A DNA stretch of 64,000 bases from Agrobacterium tumefaciens str. B6 (lineage in GTDB: Bacteria; Pseudomonadota; Alphaproteobacteria; Rhizobiales; Rhizobiaceae), in assembly GCF_001541315.1 (NCBI RefSeq), contig NZ_LMVK01000013.1, positions 50,008 through 114,007 of the forward strand. Direction: 5' to 3'. The stretch's first letter is position 1. The number at the start of each line of letters is the position of its first letter. Below, one piece after another: positions 28,190 through 36,863 of the stretch. The notes under the pieces were generated by a model. The model was not told where the DNA came from. It saw only the letters and a program-made list of their open reading frames with translations, and made no database searches. A program made the position numbers and the translations under genes.

Positions 28190-29068
28190 TTAAAGCTTGT
28201 AGCCGTCAATGCTGACGACGCCGAAAGGATTGAACTTATATTCGTCTTCCTCATACCGGTCGTCGTCGGCGAGGGTGGCGTGACGGCCCTTCACGGCCGC
28301 TTCAACGCCTTCACGCGACATTTGCTCGGCAACATCATCCATCAACGCGGCGATCTTTAACTGTTCGGCGTTCGTCGATGGCTGACCTTCGTCTTTTTTG
28401 ATGAAGCGGACCTGCACATCGGGCAAGCCGATCAGGTGAAACCCGACGCTCGTCATTCCTTCGGCATCGTCTCCTATGGGGCGGCGTGCGAAAGCCAGGC
28501 GGCAGGTTCTGGCAAGCGCCATCCCGTCATCGGCGGCCGCCTCGCCACGCGACTGCTCGAAGAGCTGCTTCCAGCGTCTTGCCCCATGGGCGACGCCCGC
28601 ACTTTCACCCTTCACGGCGACAGCGCCGTGATCGAGCATGTGCTGTACGAATCTGAGGGCATTTGCGGATGTCTTCACGGCTGTTTCGGCATCCATGGGC
28701 GGGCTGAGCACGTAAAGCACCGAGCCATGCCCGGCGACGGCTTCTTCATCCTCCGGCTGGTAGGCGTCGGGGTCGACGCGATCCCAGCAGACATTGAACG
28801 AGCGCTCCATTCGGTCGTCCGGCTCATCCTGTGAATAATCGTCATCCAGGCTGAAATCCGGCGCAAAATCATTGATGGCGGCGCTGGCGCTCTTCTGGAG
28901 CGCTTCCAGCCCATTTTCCGCGCCGAGAAAGCAGAGGATATGCCTTGGCTTGTAACTGGAGCGGGATGCGGCAAAGGCTGCTGGCTTGCTCGATGCTGCG
29001 CTGAGAGACGGCCTTGCCAGCACAAGGCCGCCCAGAAATGCGAGAACTCCACGACGCCCTGAATTCAT
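28190..29068 (-). CDS. Unknown protein with twin-arginine-like N-terminus
   Basis: 292 residues from the ATG at 29068. The start MNSGRRGVLAFLGGLVLARP has two arginines before a hydrophobic stretch and a polar end, resembling a Tat signal or an anchor. The mature part is acidic and contains SYKPRHILCFLGAENGLEAL, an Asp-rich run (SLDDDYSQDEPDDRME) and VAVKGESAGVAHGARRW. I do not recognise the family. It is convergent with the LacI gene (20-bp gap), and its upstream region is separated from the SDR gene by about 150 bp on the same strand. A frame extending to 29197 is open but has no support as a start. Confidence 0.6.
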   Translation of the reverse strand: MNSGRRGVLAFLGGLVLARPSLSAASSKPAAFAASRSSYKPRHILCFLGAENGLEALQKSASAAINDFAPDFSLDDDYSQDEPDDRMERSFNVCWDRVDPDAYQPEDEEAVAGHGSVLYVLSPPMDAETAVKTSANALRFVQHMLDHGAVAVKGESAGVAHGARRWKQLFEQSRGEAAADDGMALARTCRLAFARRPIGDDAEGMTSVGFHLIGLPDVQVRFIKKDEGQPSTNAEQLKIAALMDDVAEQMSREGVEAAVKGRHATLADDDRYEEDEYKFNPFGVVSIDGYKL

Positions 29069-29221
29069 CCGATGCCCCCGGTTTCCATCAACAGGATGAC
29101 GGGGTTTTACACCGGTGCGTGTATTCCAGGCCAGATGGTGTTTGGTGTTTTTTTGGCATCGGGGTTCCAGGACCAGTCTCATGCCGGGCGGTATCAAGCC
29201 GCCGGCGTGATCCGGCGGCGA

Positions 29222-29995
29222 CTATTTTGTGGTGTAACCGCCATTGACGAGAATGGTCTGGCCCGTCATCCACCAGCCGTCGGTGACAAGGAAGCGGATA
29301 TAGGGAACGATGTCCTCGATGTCGGTGAGACCGGTTTTCGAGAAGCTGGAAAGAGCGGCGGCGCTCTTGTGATAGGCCTGCGCCTCCGGCGTTTCCTGGC
29401 CGTAGAAGAACGGCGTGTCCATCGGTCCGGGACCGATTGCCGTCACCGAGATGCCCCGTTCACCAAACTCCTTGGCCGCAGCGCGGGTAAAATGTTCCAC
29501 CGGCGCCTTGGTGCCGGCATAGCTGGCGTAAAACGGTGTGAAAGCGCCCAGGAGCGAGGTCACGAGCGTGCAGATCTTGCCGTTGTCGCTGACATGACGA
29601 CCCGCCTGCTGCAGGAAGAAGAAGGCCGACTTGGTGTTGACGGCAGTCATTTCGTCATATTCGGCTTCCGATGTGTCGAGGATCGGTTTTTTCAGCACCT
29701 TGCCAACGGTATTGATGGCGATATCCGGGCGGCCGATGGCGGCGACGGTATCGGCAAACAGCTTTTCAACCGCACCTGCCGTGGTGAGATCGGCCTGAAG
29801 GGCGACGGCCTCGGTGCCGGCCGCCTTCACGGCGGCCACGGTTGCGTCGGCATCGGCCCTGGTTGCGGCGCTGTTGTAGTGGATGGCGATGGCGCGGACG
29901 CCCTGGCCGGCAAAATCGCGGGCAATCAAGCCACCGAGATTTTTTGCGCCGCCAGCGATGATGACGGTTTTGCCCTTGAGAGTATGGTCTGTCAT
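29222..29995 (-). CDS. SDR-family oxidoreductase
   Basis: 257 residues from the ATG at 29995, with AAAGGAGGCC upstream. The cofactor-binding glycine motif is IIAGGAKNLGGLIA near residue 12-24, the NAG-like segment is INTVGKV, and the active-site YAGTK (YxxxK) with an upstream Ser lies near 160. This is a classical short-chain dehydrogenase acting with NAD(P) on an unknown alcohol or ketone. It is transcribed divergently from a LysR regulator, which probably controls it. Confidence 0.9.
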   Translation of the reverse strand: MTDHTLKGKTVIIAGGAKNLGGLIARDFAGQGVRAIAIHYNSAATRADADATVAAVKAAGTEAVALQADLTTAGAVEKLFADTVAAIGRPDIAINTVGKVLKKPILDTSEAEYDEMTAVNTKSAFFFLQQAGRHVSDNGKICTLVTSLLGAFTPFYASYAGTKAPVEHFTRAAAKEFGERGISVTAIGPGPMDTPFFYGQETPEAQAYHKSAAALSSFSKTGLTDIEDIVPYIRFLVTDGWWMTGQTILVNGGYTTK

Positions 29996-30093
29996 GGGTC
30001 GGCCTCCTTTTGCCGTGCTCGGCCACGCTGGTGACCGCTTTCTTTGCAGCAGGATATCGTCTAGCATTTTGTGATAAAGGCGCTCATTCTGAT

Positions 30094-31032
30094 ATGACAT
30101 GTCAGAAAATCCGCACAATAGGGTGTTTTCGGTTGGACCGTATCGACCTGTTCCGCATCTTCACGCGTGTTGTCGATTGCGCAAGCTTCACGCGGGCCGC
30201 CGATACGCTCGGCATTCCACGCTCATCGGTTTCGGCAGCCGTACAGGAACTGGAAGGACGTGTTGGTGCACGTCTGCTCAACCGTACCACGCGCAAGGTC
30301 TCGCCGACGGAGGATGGTTCGGCTCTTTACGAGCGCTGCCAGCGGCTGATCGCCGATGTCGAAGATGCTGAAAATCTCTTCCGGCAAACGGCGGCGCAGC
30401 CTTCTGGCCGGTTGCGGATAAACGTGCCGGGCCGGATCGGTCGACTGGTGATCGCGCCGGCGCTACCGGAATTTCTCGATCTTTATCCGCAGATCGACAT
30501 CAGTCTCGGCGTTACCGACCGCGCCGTCGATCTGGTGGAGGATAATATCGATTGCGTGCTGCGGGTTGGCCCGCTCAGCGATTCCGGCCTGATCGCACGG
30601 CCGATCGGCAAGCTGCCGTTGATCAATGTCGCAAGCCCCGCTTATCTCGCGCGTTATGGAACGCCGAAAACGCCCCATGATCTCTCCCGCCATTGGGCGG
30701 TCAACTATGCGTCGCCCTCCAGCGGGCGGGTGGAAAACTGGGAGTGGGTGGAAGGCGAGGCGCTGCATTCGTTTTCCATGCGCGGCCGGGTCACCGTCAA
30801 CAATGCCGAGGCCTATATCGCCTGCTGTCTCGCCGGTCTCGGCTTGATCCAGATACCTGCCTACGATGTGAGGCCGCATCTGGAGAACGGCGAACTCATC
30901 GAGGTGATGCCGGCCTATCGGGCCGAACCGATGCCGATGACGCTGCTTTATCCGCATCGCCAGCATCTGTCGCGGCGGTTGCAGGTCTTTGCGGAGTGGC
31001 TGGAGGCCTTGCTCCGGCGACAGCTTCTCTAA
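30094..31032 (+). CDS. LysR-family transcriptional regulator
   Basis: About 312 residues from ATG 30094; a TTG at 30133 would begin directly at the usual LysR N-terminus (MDRIDLFRIFTRVVDCASFT) and is equally possible. The winged helix (FTRAADTLGIPRSSVSAAVQ) is followed by a LysR substrate-binding domain (GRLRINVPGRIGRLVIAPAL to QVFAEWLEALLRR). A perfect palindrome TGACATGTCA (30096-30105) overlaps the ATG; if TTG is the real start it becomes a natural operator. The divergent SDR gene is the likely target. Confidence 0.9.
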   Translation: MTCQKIRTIGCFRLDRIDLFRIFTRVVDCASFTRAADTLGIPRSSVSAAVQELEGRVGARLLNRTTRKVSPTEDGSALYERCQRLIADVEDAENLFRQTAAQPSGRLRINVPGRIGRLVIAPALPEFLDLYPQIDISLGVTDRAVDLVEDNIDCVLRVGPLSDSGLIARPIGKLPLINVASPAYLARYGTPKTPHDLSRHWAVNYASPSSGRVENWEWVEGEALHSFSMRGRVTVNNAEAYIACCLAGLGLIQIPAYDVRPHLENGELIEVMPAYRAEPMPMTLLYPHRQHLSRRLQVFAEWLEALLRRQLL

Positions 31033-31119
31033 CGCCGCGGGGCTCGCAGGCGCGTCGGATTTTGCTGGCGCTCCGCACGCTGCTACGGGTCATTCATCCA
31101 CCGGATCGGCGGAGTAGCG

Positions 31120-31515
31120 TCATGCGGCGTATTGCTCGTCCGTCACATGTTCCAGCCAGTCCACCACCTTGCCGTCCTTGACCTCCTGAAGCGCGATGTG
31201 GGTCATCGCCACATCAGGTGCGGCGCCGTGCCAGTGCCGTTCACCCGGTGCAAACCAGACGATATCACCGGGGCGAATCTCCTCCACCGGCCCACCCTCA
31301 CGCTGTGCGCGGCCAAGGCCGGATACCACGATCAGGGTCTGGCCGAGAGGATGGGTGTGCCAGGCGGTGCGGGCGCCGGGTTCGAAAGTCACCTGAGCAC
31401 CCTGCACCCGTTCGGCATCGAAGGGGTTGAAGAGCGGATCGATACGGACCGAACCGGTGAACCAGGCATCCGGGCCTTTGCCGGACGCTCGTGTTCCCGC
31501 GCGCAATATTTCCAT
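31120..31515 (-). CDS. Cupin resembling the metal-dependent hydroxynitrile lyase group
   Basis: 131 residues from the ATG at 31515 (GGAGAACAACC just before it). Single cupin barrel with metal ligands in [13 protein letters not shown] and a second histidine motif [11 protein letters not shown]. The whole sequence, including [14 protein letters not shown] and [11 protein letters not shown], closely recalls from memory the manganese-dependent cupin hydroxynitrile lyase of Granulicella tundricola. The natural role of these cupins in bacteria is uncertain. It is convergent with the LysR gene and is followed, upstream on the map, by an IS110 element. Confidence 0.8.
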   Translation of the reverse strand: MEILRAGTRASGKGPDAWFTGSVRIDPLFNPFDAERVQGAQVTFEPGARTAWHTHPLGQTLIVVSGLGRAQREGGPVEEIRPGDIVWFAPGERHWHGAAPDVAMTHIALQEVKDGKVVDWLEHVTDEQYAA

Positions 31516-31795
31516 GGTTGTTCTCCAATGAAAGAACTCAAGGGGCAAAACGCAAGGTTTGCGTGGCATTTCCTTGGGTTCGGTGGTGTTGAGACCGGCA
31601 TTTCTGCCGATCGGCTAAATCTTCTTCGTTCGCAGGACGGGGCCTATGCCGTCCTGCGGTGCTGAACCATTCTCCAATTCGTGACCCTAACGCCGGCCTG
31701 CTTGTCGGCTTCGGTCACAGAGTGGCGTTCGGTTCCCGGCTTCCCATTCTCCTGAAAGAGCGCAGCCCAGACCTGCCGGGCTCGCTAGAACACCA
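31516..31795. other. Gap between cupin gene and IS110 transposase
   Basis: About 280 bp without a convincing gene. The right part must include one non-coding end of the IS110 element, but no terminal inverted repeat can be seen, so the host/element boundary is not placed. The left part carries the cupin promoter region. Confidence 0.4.
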
Positions 31796-32866
31796 TCAGG
31801 ACAGCCGGGATTTCGTCGACGATGAACCTTCCACACTGTTGTCGCTGCGCCTCTCGTACGGGCGCTGGTCACGCAGGATCTGGAAGGTGATCGCCAAAAG
31901 CTTGCGCGCGATCGCGACGCGCGCCTTGTTCACTCCTCTGAACTTCAGATGTTCGTACTGGGCGCGCAGCTGTGGGTCTGTCGCGATGGCCGGCTGAACG
32001 GCCTCGACAAAAGCCCAGCGCAACCACTTGTTGCCCTGCCTGATGATCTTGCCGTGGTAAGTCTTGCCGCCCGACGAATAAGTCGAGGGCACAAGTCCGG
32101 CATAGGCGGCCAGCTTCTTCGGATTGCGGAAGCGGCTGATGTCGTCGATCTCGGCGTCGATCAGCCTGGCGAAGAACTCCCCGATACCGGGGATGGTCTT
32201 CAAAAGCTTCACATTGCCATTGGTCTTCGTCATCGCCCGGATCGTCGCTTCAGACTGTTTGATCCGCTCATTGATGTCGCCGATGAACTCAAGTCCACGA
32301 TCGATCTGGATGCGATCGATCTCCGACACATTCAGCCCAACCAGTTGTTGGCGCCCTGTCTTGCCGAACAGATCGCCCAGCTTCTTCAACTGTGCCGTCT
32401 GCTCCGGGTAGCGGTCAAACACGGTTACGACCCGGTTCCTGGTCATCGTGCGCAGCCGCACATAGAACATCCGCTCCCGAAGGGCGAGGCGCAACTCCCG
32501 CACCCTGTCTCCAGGAGCCCAGGCTTGCGGCACCAGATCGGCTCTGAGCAGATGTGCCAACACCGTCGCGTCGATCTTGTCGGTCTTGATCCTGGCGTCG
32601 GCGATCGCCTTGACCTTCAACGGGTGGGCGAGAACGACATCTTCACAAATGTCGTCGAGCCAGTCGTACATCACCATCCAGTTGCGGGTAGCTTCCATCA
32701 CAGCATGGCTATTGTTCCGATATCGCTCCAGAAACGAACCCAGCGCTTGCCGGTCGTTTTTCACCCGCCCGGATCGTAACGTCTTCCCGGCAGAATCCTG
32801 CACGACCAGGTGGCTGTAGCTTTTGTGGTAATCCACGCCGATGTGATAATCATAACGGGCAGTCAC
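31796..32866 (-). CDS. IS110-family transposase
   Basis: 356 residues from the GTG at 32866 (AAGGAAGGAG upstream). The open frame continues to 32989, but that extension is not typical. The N-terminal DEDD/RuvC-like domain starts YHIGVDYHKSYSHLVVQD and includes IKTDKIDATVLAHLLRADL. The C-terminal Tnp_20 domain has LKTIPGIGEFFARLIDAEI and the serine-bearing LAAYAGLVPSTYSSGGKTYH. The enzyme recombines DNA guided by an RNA made from the element's non-coding end. All parts look intact, so the copy may be active. Confidence 0.93.
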   Translation of the reverse strand: MTARYDYHIGVDYHKSYSHLVVQDSAGKTLRSGRVKNDRQALGSFLERYRNNSHAVMEATRNWMVMYDWLDDICEDVVLAHPLKVKAIADARIKTDKIDATVLAHLLRADLVPQAWAPGDRVRELRLALRERMFYVRLRTMTRNRVVTVFDRYPEQTAQLKKLGDLFGKTGRQQLVGLNVSEIDRIQIDRGLEFIGDINERIKQSEATIRAMTKTNGNVKLLKTIPGIGEFFARLIDAEIDDISRFRNPKKLAAYAGLVPSTYSSGGKTYHGKIIRQGNKWLRWAFVEAVQPAIATDPQLRAQYEHLKFRGVNKARVAIARKLLAITFQILRDQRPYERRSDNSVEGSSSTKSRLS

Positions 32867-32935
32867 GTTTTGCACTCCTTCCTTGAGTTCGTCAAAACCC
32901 GGGAAAGATAAGCCAAATGGCGCAAAACGTGACTG
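32860..32935 (-). repeat. Inverted repeat burying the IS110 transposase start codon
   Basis: CAGTCACGTTTTGC (32860-32873) and GCAAAACGTGACTG (32922-32935) are perfect 14-bp complements separated by 48 bp. On the transposase strand the downstream arm contains the GTG start codon. An RNA entering from outside would fold this arm against the upstream one and hide the start. The same segment lies where IS110-group elements encode their bridge RNA, so it may also be part of that RNA. Confidence 0.65.
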
Positions 32936-32940
32936 TCCCA

Positions 32941-33219
32941 CGATTATCTGCATCTCAGAAATCCGTTCTCTCAATGCTGGGAGCAGCATCTTTCATGCCA
33001 CCTCCTGACTGGTCTCGAGCGGCGATTTGATGTGGGAATTCCCCGCTTGTCCACAGCCGAGTGAAAATCTGCCCGACCGGAAACGCTTATATGCCTCTCG
33101 AAAACCCGATGACACGACCGTTCTCGCGTGGTTATCCCGCTCTTCCATATGGGTTTTCGAACGCTGCCAGCCGTCATTTTCCTTCTTTCCGTACGCCGCA
33201 ATAAAAATCATTCTCGGGA
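32941..33219. other. Gap right of the IS110 element
   Basis: About 280 bp with no supported gene. The left part probably contains the remaining IS end; the right part is the upstream region of the CUT2 sugar operon. A 487-codon frame on the reverse strand that crosses this stretch is antisense to the binding-protein gene and is not credible. Confidence 0.4.
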
Positions 33220-33247
33220 TTGACTCAATTATGAAACCGGTTACATT
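33220..33247 (+). promoter_or_regulatory. Probable sigma-70 promoter of the CUT2 sugar operon
   Basis: TTGACT (33220-33225) and TACATT (33242-33247) are spaced by 16 bp, 55 bp before the binding-protein ATG. The -10 element lies inside the first operator, so a bound repressor would exclude RNA polymerase. Confidence 0.5.
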
Positions 33248-33268
33248 TGCCGATGTAAACGGTTTCAT
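33231..33268. promoter_or_regulatory. Twin LacI-type operators
   Basis: ATGAAACCGGTTACAT (33231-33246) and ATGTAAACGGTTTCAT (33253-33268) are each near-palindromes centred on CG and are also inverted copies of one another with one mismatch. Centres are 22 bp apart, about two helical turns, allowing two LacI dimers to bind the same face. The likely ligand protein is the LacI regulator encoded at 37836 in the same operon. Confidence 0.75.
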
Positions 33269-33301
33269 CAGTTGAAAACCGTGCTTGGAGGAGCAAATTT
33301 C

Positions 33302-34324
33302 ATGTTTAGACATTTGATGGCTGCCGCCGCTTTGGTGCTGGCGGCCGGCACGTCCGCGCACGCCCAGGAGCAGAGCTTCAAGATCGGTCTTTCCAATTCC
33401 TTCGTCGGCAGCGAATGGCGCACGCAGATGATCGAAGAGGCTCAGGCTGCCGCAAAAGCGTGGGGCGAAAAGGGCGTCAAGGTCGAAGTCGTCGTTCAGA
33501 GCGGCAATGTCGATGTGCAGGGGCAGATCGGTCACATCCGTAACTTCATGAACCAGGGCGTTGATGCGATCCTCATCAATCCCGGCAGCCCGACGGCCTT
33601 CGACCCGATCTTCGCGCAGGCCAAGGCGCGCAACATTCTCGTCATCGCCACCGATGCGGAAGTGTCTTCCAAGGATGCGATCTATGTCGGCATCGACCAG
33701 AAGGCATGGGCGGCCCAGTCCGCACAATGGCTTGCGGATGCGCTGAAGGGCAAGGGAAGCGTCGTCGCCATCAACGGCATCGCCGGCAACCCCGCCAACG
33801 AAGCCCGCGTCGCCGGTTACCGGGAAGTGTTCAAGAAATATCCTGACATCAAGGTGCTGAACGAAGCCAATGCGAGCTGGGATCAGGCGCAGGGCCAGCA
33901 GGCCATGCAGAACCTGCTTGCAACCTATCCCGATATTAGCGGCGTCTGGGTTCAGGACGGCATGGCGGATGGTGCATGGCGCGCCATCGAAGCCGCCGGC
34001 AAGACCAAGGACATTGCCGCAACCGGTGAAATCCGCAAGGACTTCATGACCCGTTGGGAAAAGGAAAAGTTCAATTCCGGCGCTTCGGTCAATCCTCCCG
34101 GCGTCATGGCCAGCGCGCTCAACGTTGCTGTCCTGAAGCTGCAGGGCAAGGAATTCAAGGACGGCATTTTTGGCGGCACCTATGGCAACGCCATCTACAT
34201 TCCGATCCCCTTCGTCAGCAACGACAATCTTGCCGACAACATCAAGACTGCAGAAGGCAAACCCGGCTACTGGTCCGTTACGGCAACCGTGACGCCGGAA
34301 CAGGCGGGCGAGTTCTTCAAGTAA
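33302..34324 (+). CDS. Sugar ABC periplasmic binding protein (CUT2, ribose type)
   Basis: 340 residues from the ATG at 33302 (GGAGGAG upstream), beginning with a signal peptide (MFRHLMAAAALVLAAGTSAHA). The body is a type I periplasmic binding protein (FKIGLSNSFVGSEWRTQMIE, NQGVDAILINPGSPTAFDPI, VVAINGIAGNPANEARVAGY). It delivers a sugar to the ATPase and two permeases that follow. The dehydrogenase set downstream suggests a glycoside or a 3-ketosugar as ligand, but this is inference. An 11-bp hairpin follows the stop and probably keeps this gene's mRNA more abundant than the rest. Confidence 0.92.
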   Translation: MFRHLMAAAALVLAAGTSAHAQEQSFKIGLSNSFVGSEWRTQMIEEAQAAAKAWGEKGVKVEVVVQSGNVDVQGQIGHIRNFMNQGVDAILINPGSPTAFDPIFAQAKARNILVIATDAEVSSKDAIYVGIDQKAWAAQSAQWLADALKGKGSVVAINGIAGNPANEARVAGYREVFKKYPDIKVLNEANASWDQAQGQQAMQNLLATYPDISGVWVQDGMADGAWRAIEAAGKTKDIAATGEIRKDFMTRWEKEKFNSGASVNPPGVMASALNVAVLKLQGKEFKDGIFGGTYGNAIYIPIPFVSNDNLADNIKTAEGKPGYWSVTATVTPEQAGEFFK

Positions 34325-34332
34325 TATCCGTC

Positions 34333-34359
34333 TCGGGCCGGCGGCGAACGCCGGCCCGA
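34333..34359 (+). terminator. Intercistronic hairpin after the binding-protein gene
   Basis: TCGGGCCGGCG and CGCCGGCCCGA form a perfect 11-bp stem with a 5-nt GCGAA loop, 9 bases after the stop and 69 before the ATPase start. No T-run follows, so it more likely stabilises the upstream mRNA than ends transcription. Confidence 0.55.
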
Positions 34360-34427
34360 ACCAGAAATTCGAGCGCGGACCGGGCCTTGGCCATCCGCCT
34401 GCGACAGACACAATTCGGGGACATGCG

Positions 34428-35921
34428 ATGGCGAACGCTTTGGAAGCGGCCGGCATAACGAAGAATTTTGGCGCCGTGCGTGCGCTTTCGGACGGCAGGC
34501 TGACCGTGGGCCGCGGTGAAATTCACGCGCTCTTGGGCGCCAATGGCTGCGGCAAGAGCACGCTCTGCAAGATCGTTGCGGGCGCGGTCGCGCCGACCAG
34601 CGGCACCATCAGGTTCAACGGTGAGGACGTGCGCTTCAAAAGCCCGCGGGACGCCGAAAATGCCGGTGTCGCGCTGTTTTATCAGGAGCTCAGCCTCATT
34701 CCGCAGCTTTCCGTTGCCGATAATATTTTCCTCGGGCGTGAGCCGAAACGCGGCGTCTTTGTCGACAGCAAGGCGCTGAAGGCCGAAGCGGGCAAACTGA
34801 TCGCGCTGTTTGACGGCGTGGCTGGCGAAGGGCTGGAGCCGGATGCGATCGTCGGCACGCTGCCTCCGGATCAGCGCCAGCTTGTCGAAATCCTCAAGGT
34901 ATTCGCCCAGAATGCCAGCCTGATGATCATGGACGAGGCGACGGCGGCGCTCGATGGCCGCCAGTCGCAGCGCTTTTTCGAGATACTTCGGGCCAAGAAG
35001 GCCGACGGCGTCTCCACTATCATGATTTCCCACCGTCTCGATGAGGTCTTTGCCGTCTGCGACCGCATCACCGTGATGCGCAATGGCGCGACGATTTCCG
35101 AACTGGATACGGCGGCCACCACCCGCGAGGCCGTCGTGCACGATATGGTCGGCGATGTCCGCGCAGCACCGGCTCGCCAGCAGGGGCGTGCCGCCGCAGT
35201 CCCCAGCCTCAAGGTAACGGATGTTGCGGGCGAGGGCGTGCGTGGCGTCAGTCTTGAAGCCTATCCGGGCGAAATCGTCGGTCTGGCCGGTCTGCAGGGG
35301 CAGGGACAATCGGCCTTGCTGAAGGGCTTGTTTGGCGCCAGCCCGTTTGCAACGGGGCAAATCCGGTTCGAGGGCAGTGACATTACCATCGGTAAGCCTT
35401 CTCAGGCCGTTCATAGTGGTTTTGCCTATGTCTCGGGTGACCGCGGGCGTGACGCGTCGCTTCAGGGCCGGTCGATCTTCGAAAATCTCGTTGCGGCCCT
35501 CATGGTGCGCGAAAAGATGCGGCTGATCCGGCCCGCGACGCTGAAGCCGCGCGTGCAGAAGGTCGCGGATGACATGAAGACGAAGTTCGCCGGCCTGGAT
35601 ATGCCGATCGGCACGCTGTCCGGCGGCAACCAGCAGAAGATCTTCATTTCCCGCTGGCTTGCCACCGCACCAAAACTGCTGCTGCTCGATGATCCGACCA
35701 AGGGCATCGATCTCGGCGCGAAGGCCGATCTCTTCGCGCTGATGCGGCAGCAGGCCGATGCCGGCGCGACCATTCTTCTCTATTCCTCGGAAGATGCGGA
35801 AATCCTCGAATATGCCGACCGCATTCTCGTCTTCAATGGCGGGCGCATCTCCGCGGAACTGACCGGAGCCGACATGACATCCGTAAACATGACCCGCGCC
35901 GCTTATGGAGACGCCGCATGA
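34428..35921 (+). CDS. Sugar ABC ATPase, double-domain (CUT2, RbsA type)
   Basis: 497 residues with two ATPase halves. The first has Walker A GANGCGKST, a degenerate signature LPPDQRQLVEI and Walker B LMIMDEATAALD. The second has the degenerate Walker A GLQGQGQSAL usual in this class, signature LSGGNQQKIFISRWL and Walker B LLLLDDPTKGIDLG. It energises the two permeases encoded downstream and overlaps the first by 4 bp (ATGA). Confidence 0.94.
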   Translation: MANALEAAGITKNFGAVRALSDGRLTVGRGEIHALLGANGCGKSTLCKIVAGAVAPTSGTIRFNGEDVRFKSPRDAENAGVALFYQELSLIPQLSVADNIFLGREPKRGVFVDSKALKAEAGKLIALFDGVAGEGLEPDAIVGTLPPDQRQLVEILKVFAQNASLMIMDEATAALDGRQSQRFFEILRAKKADGVSTIMISHRLDEVFAVCDRITVMRNGATISELDTAATTREAVVHDMVGDVRAAPARQQGRAAAVPSLKVTDVAGEGVRGVSLEAYPGEIVGLAGLQGQGQSALLKGLFGASPFATGQIRFEGSDITIGKPSQAVHSGFAYVSGDRGRDASLQGRSIFENLVAALMVREKMRLIRPATLKPRVQKVADDMKTKFAGLDMPIGTLSGGNQQKIFISRWLATAPKLLLLDDPTKGIDLGAKADLFALMRQQADAGATILLYSSEDAEILEYADRILVFNGGRISAELTGADMTSVNMTRAAYGDAA

Positions 35922-36862
35922 GCTCTTCCGGTTTTCTGCGCAGGCAACCCTGGATCATCACCCTCGTGGTTCTGGCCGTTCTCGTTGCCGTGAACACGTT
36001 TCTGCAGCCGTCTTTCGTTCAGCCCTCCGTGCTGCAATCGAACCTGACGACGTTTCTGCCGCTGATTCTGGTGGCCATCGGCCAGACCTATGTCATCCTG
36101 GCGGGAGATATCGATCTGTCGGTCGGCAGCATCGTGGCGCTCGCCAATGTCGTTACCGTCAGTGTCATCGCGGCGCTGGGTGGTACGACGGGCGCCGTCT
36201 TTGCCGGCATGGCGGCGGGTGCGGCTGTCGGGCTGCTCTGTGGACTGGTCAATGGCCTCTTCATCTCCGGCCTGCGTTTCCAGCCGATTGTCACGACTTT
36301 TGCGACAGGCATCATCTTCGCCGGGACGGCGATCTGGGTGCTGCCGCAGGCGGGTCTTCCGGTGCCGGAAGCCTTTTGGCAGACCTATTCCGGCAGCTTC
36401 ATCGGCGTGCCCTTCGTGCTGTGGGTGCTCGTGGCCGGCATCGCCTTCACGCTGATCGTATCGCGCATTCCGTTTCACACGCATCTCCTGGCGGTCGGCG
36501 GCAATCGCACCGGAGCCTTCCAGACGGGCCTGCGCCTCTCCGGCATCCGCATTGGCGCCTACATGATCTCCGGGCTGTTTTCGGCGCTGGCGGCGCTCTG
36601 CCTCACCGGCGAGACGGCCTCGGGCGATCCGCTTCTCGGCGCAAGTCTGGCGCTCTCCTCCATCTCGGCGGTGGTCTTGGGCGGCACTGCGCTTTCCGGC
36701 GGCTTCGGCAGTTCGACCGGGTCGATTGCGGGCGCACTCGTGCTTGGCATGATCGGGAATGTGATTTTCTTCGCGGGCTTGCCCTTTGAGTACCAGACAC
36801 TGGTGCAGGGTTTGATCGTGCTGACGGCTCTTGCCGGCGGTGTTCTGGTGACGAGGCGTTGA
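35918..36862 (+). CDS. Sugar ABC permease (CUT2), first
   Basis: 314 residues, eight to ten hydrophobic segments, RbsC family. Conserved segments include AIGQTYVILAGDIDLSVGSI near residue 50 and VVLGGTALSGGFGSSTGSIA near 250. It forms a heterodimeric channel with the next gene product, one base away. Confidence 0.92.
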   Translation: MSSSGFLRRQPWIITLVVLAVLVAVNTFLQPSFVQPSVLQSNLTTFLPLILVAIGQTYVILAGDIDLSVGSIVALANVVTVSVIAALGGTTGAVFAGMAAGAAVGLLCGLVNGLFISGLRFQPIVTTFATGIIFAGTAIWVLPQAGLPVPEAFWQTYSGSFIGVPFVLWVLVAGIAFTLIVSRIPFHTHLLAVGGNRTGAFQTGLRLSGIRIGAYMISGLFSALAALCLTGETASGDPLLGASLALSSISAVVLGGTALSGGFGSSTGSIAGALVLGMIGNVIFFAGLPFEYQTLVQGLIVLTALAGGVLVTRR

Positions 36863-36863
36863 T

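Larger units (their letters stand above)
31796..32940 (-). mobile_element. IS110-family insertion sequence (ends not defined)
   Basis: The coordinates cover the transposase and the repeat ahead of it; the true ends lie somewhat beyond on both sides. IS110 elements usually lack clear terminal repeats and target duplications, so the borders cannot be set from one copy. It separates the cupin/LysR/SDR block from the CUT2 sugar cluster and does not obviously interrupt a gene. Confidence 0.8.

Noticed and set aside
31680..33000. Exact IS110 ends and target site
   Set aside because: No terminal repeats or target duplication can be seen in a single copy; any border would be a guess.
32993..34456. 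487-codon reverse frame over the CUT2 binding-protein gene
   Set aside because: Antisense to a clear binding protein with signal peptide; low-complexity residue use and no recognisable motif.
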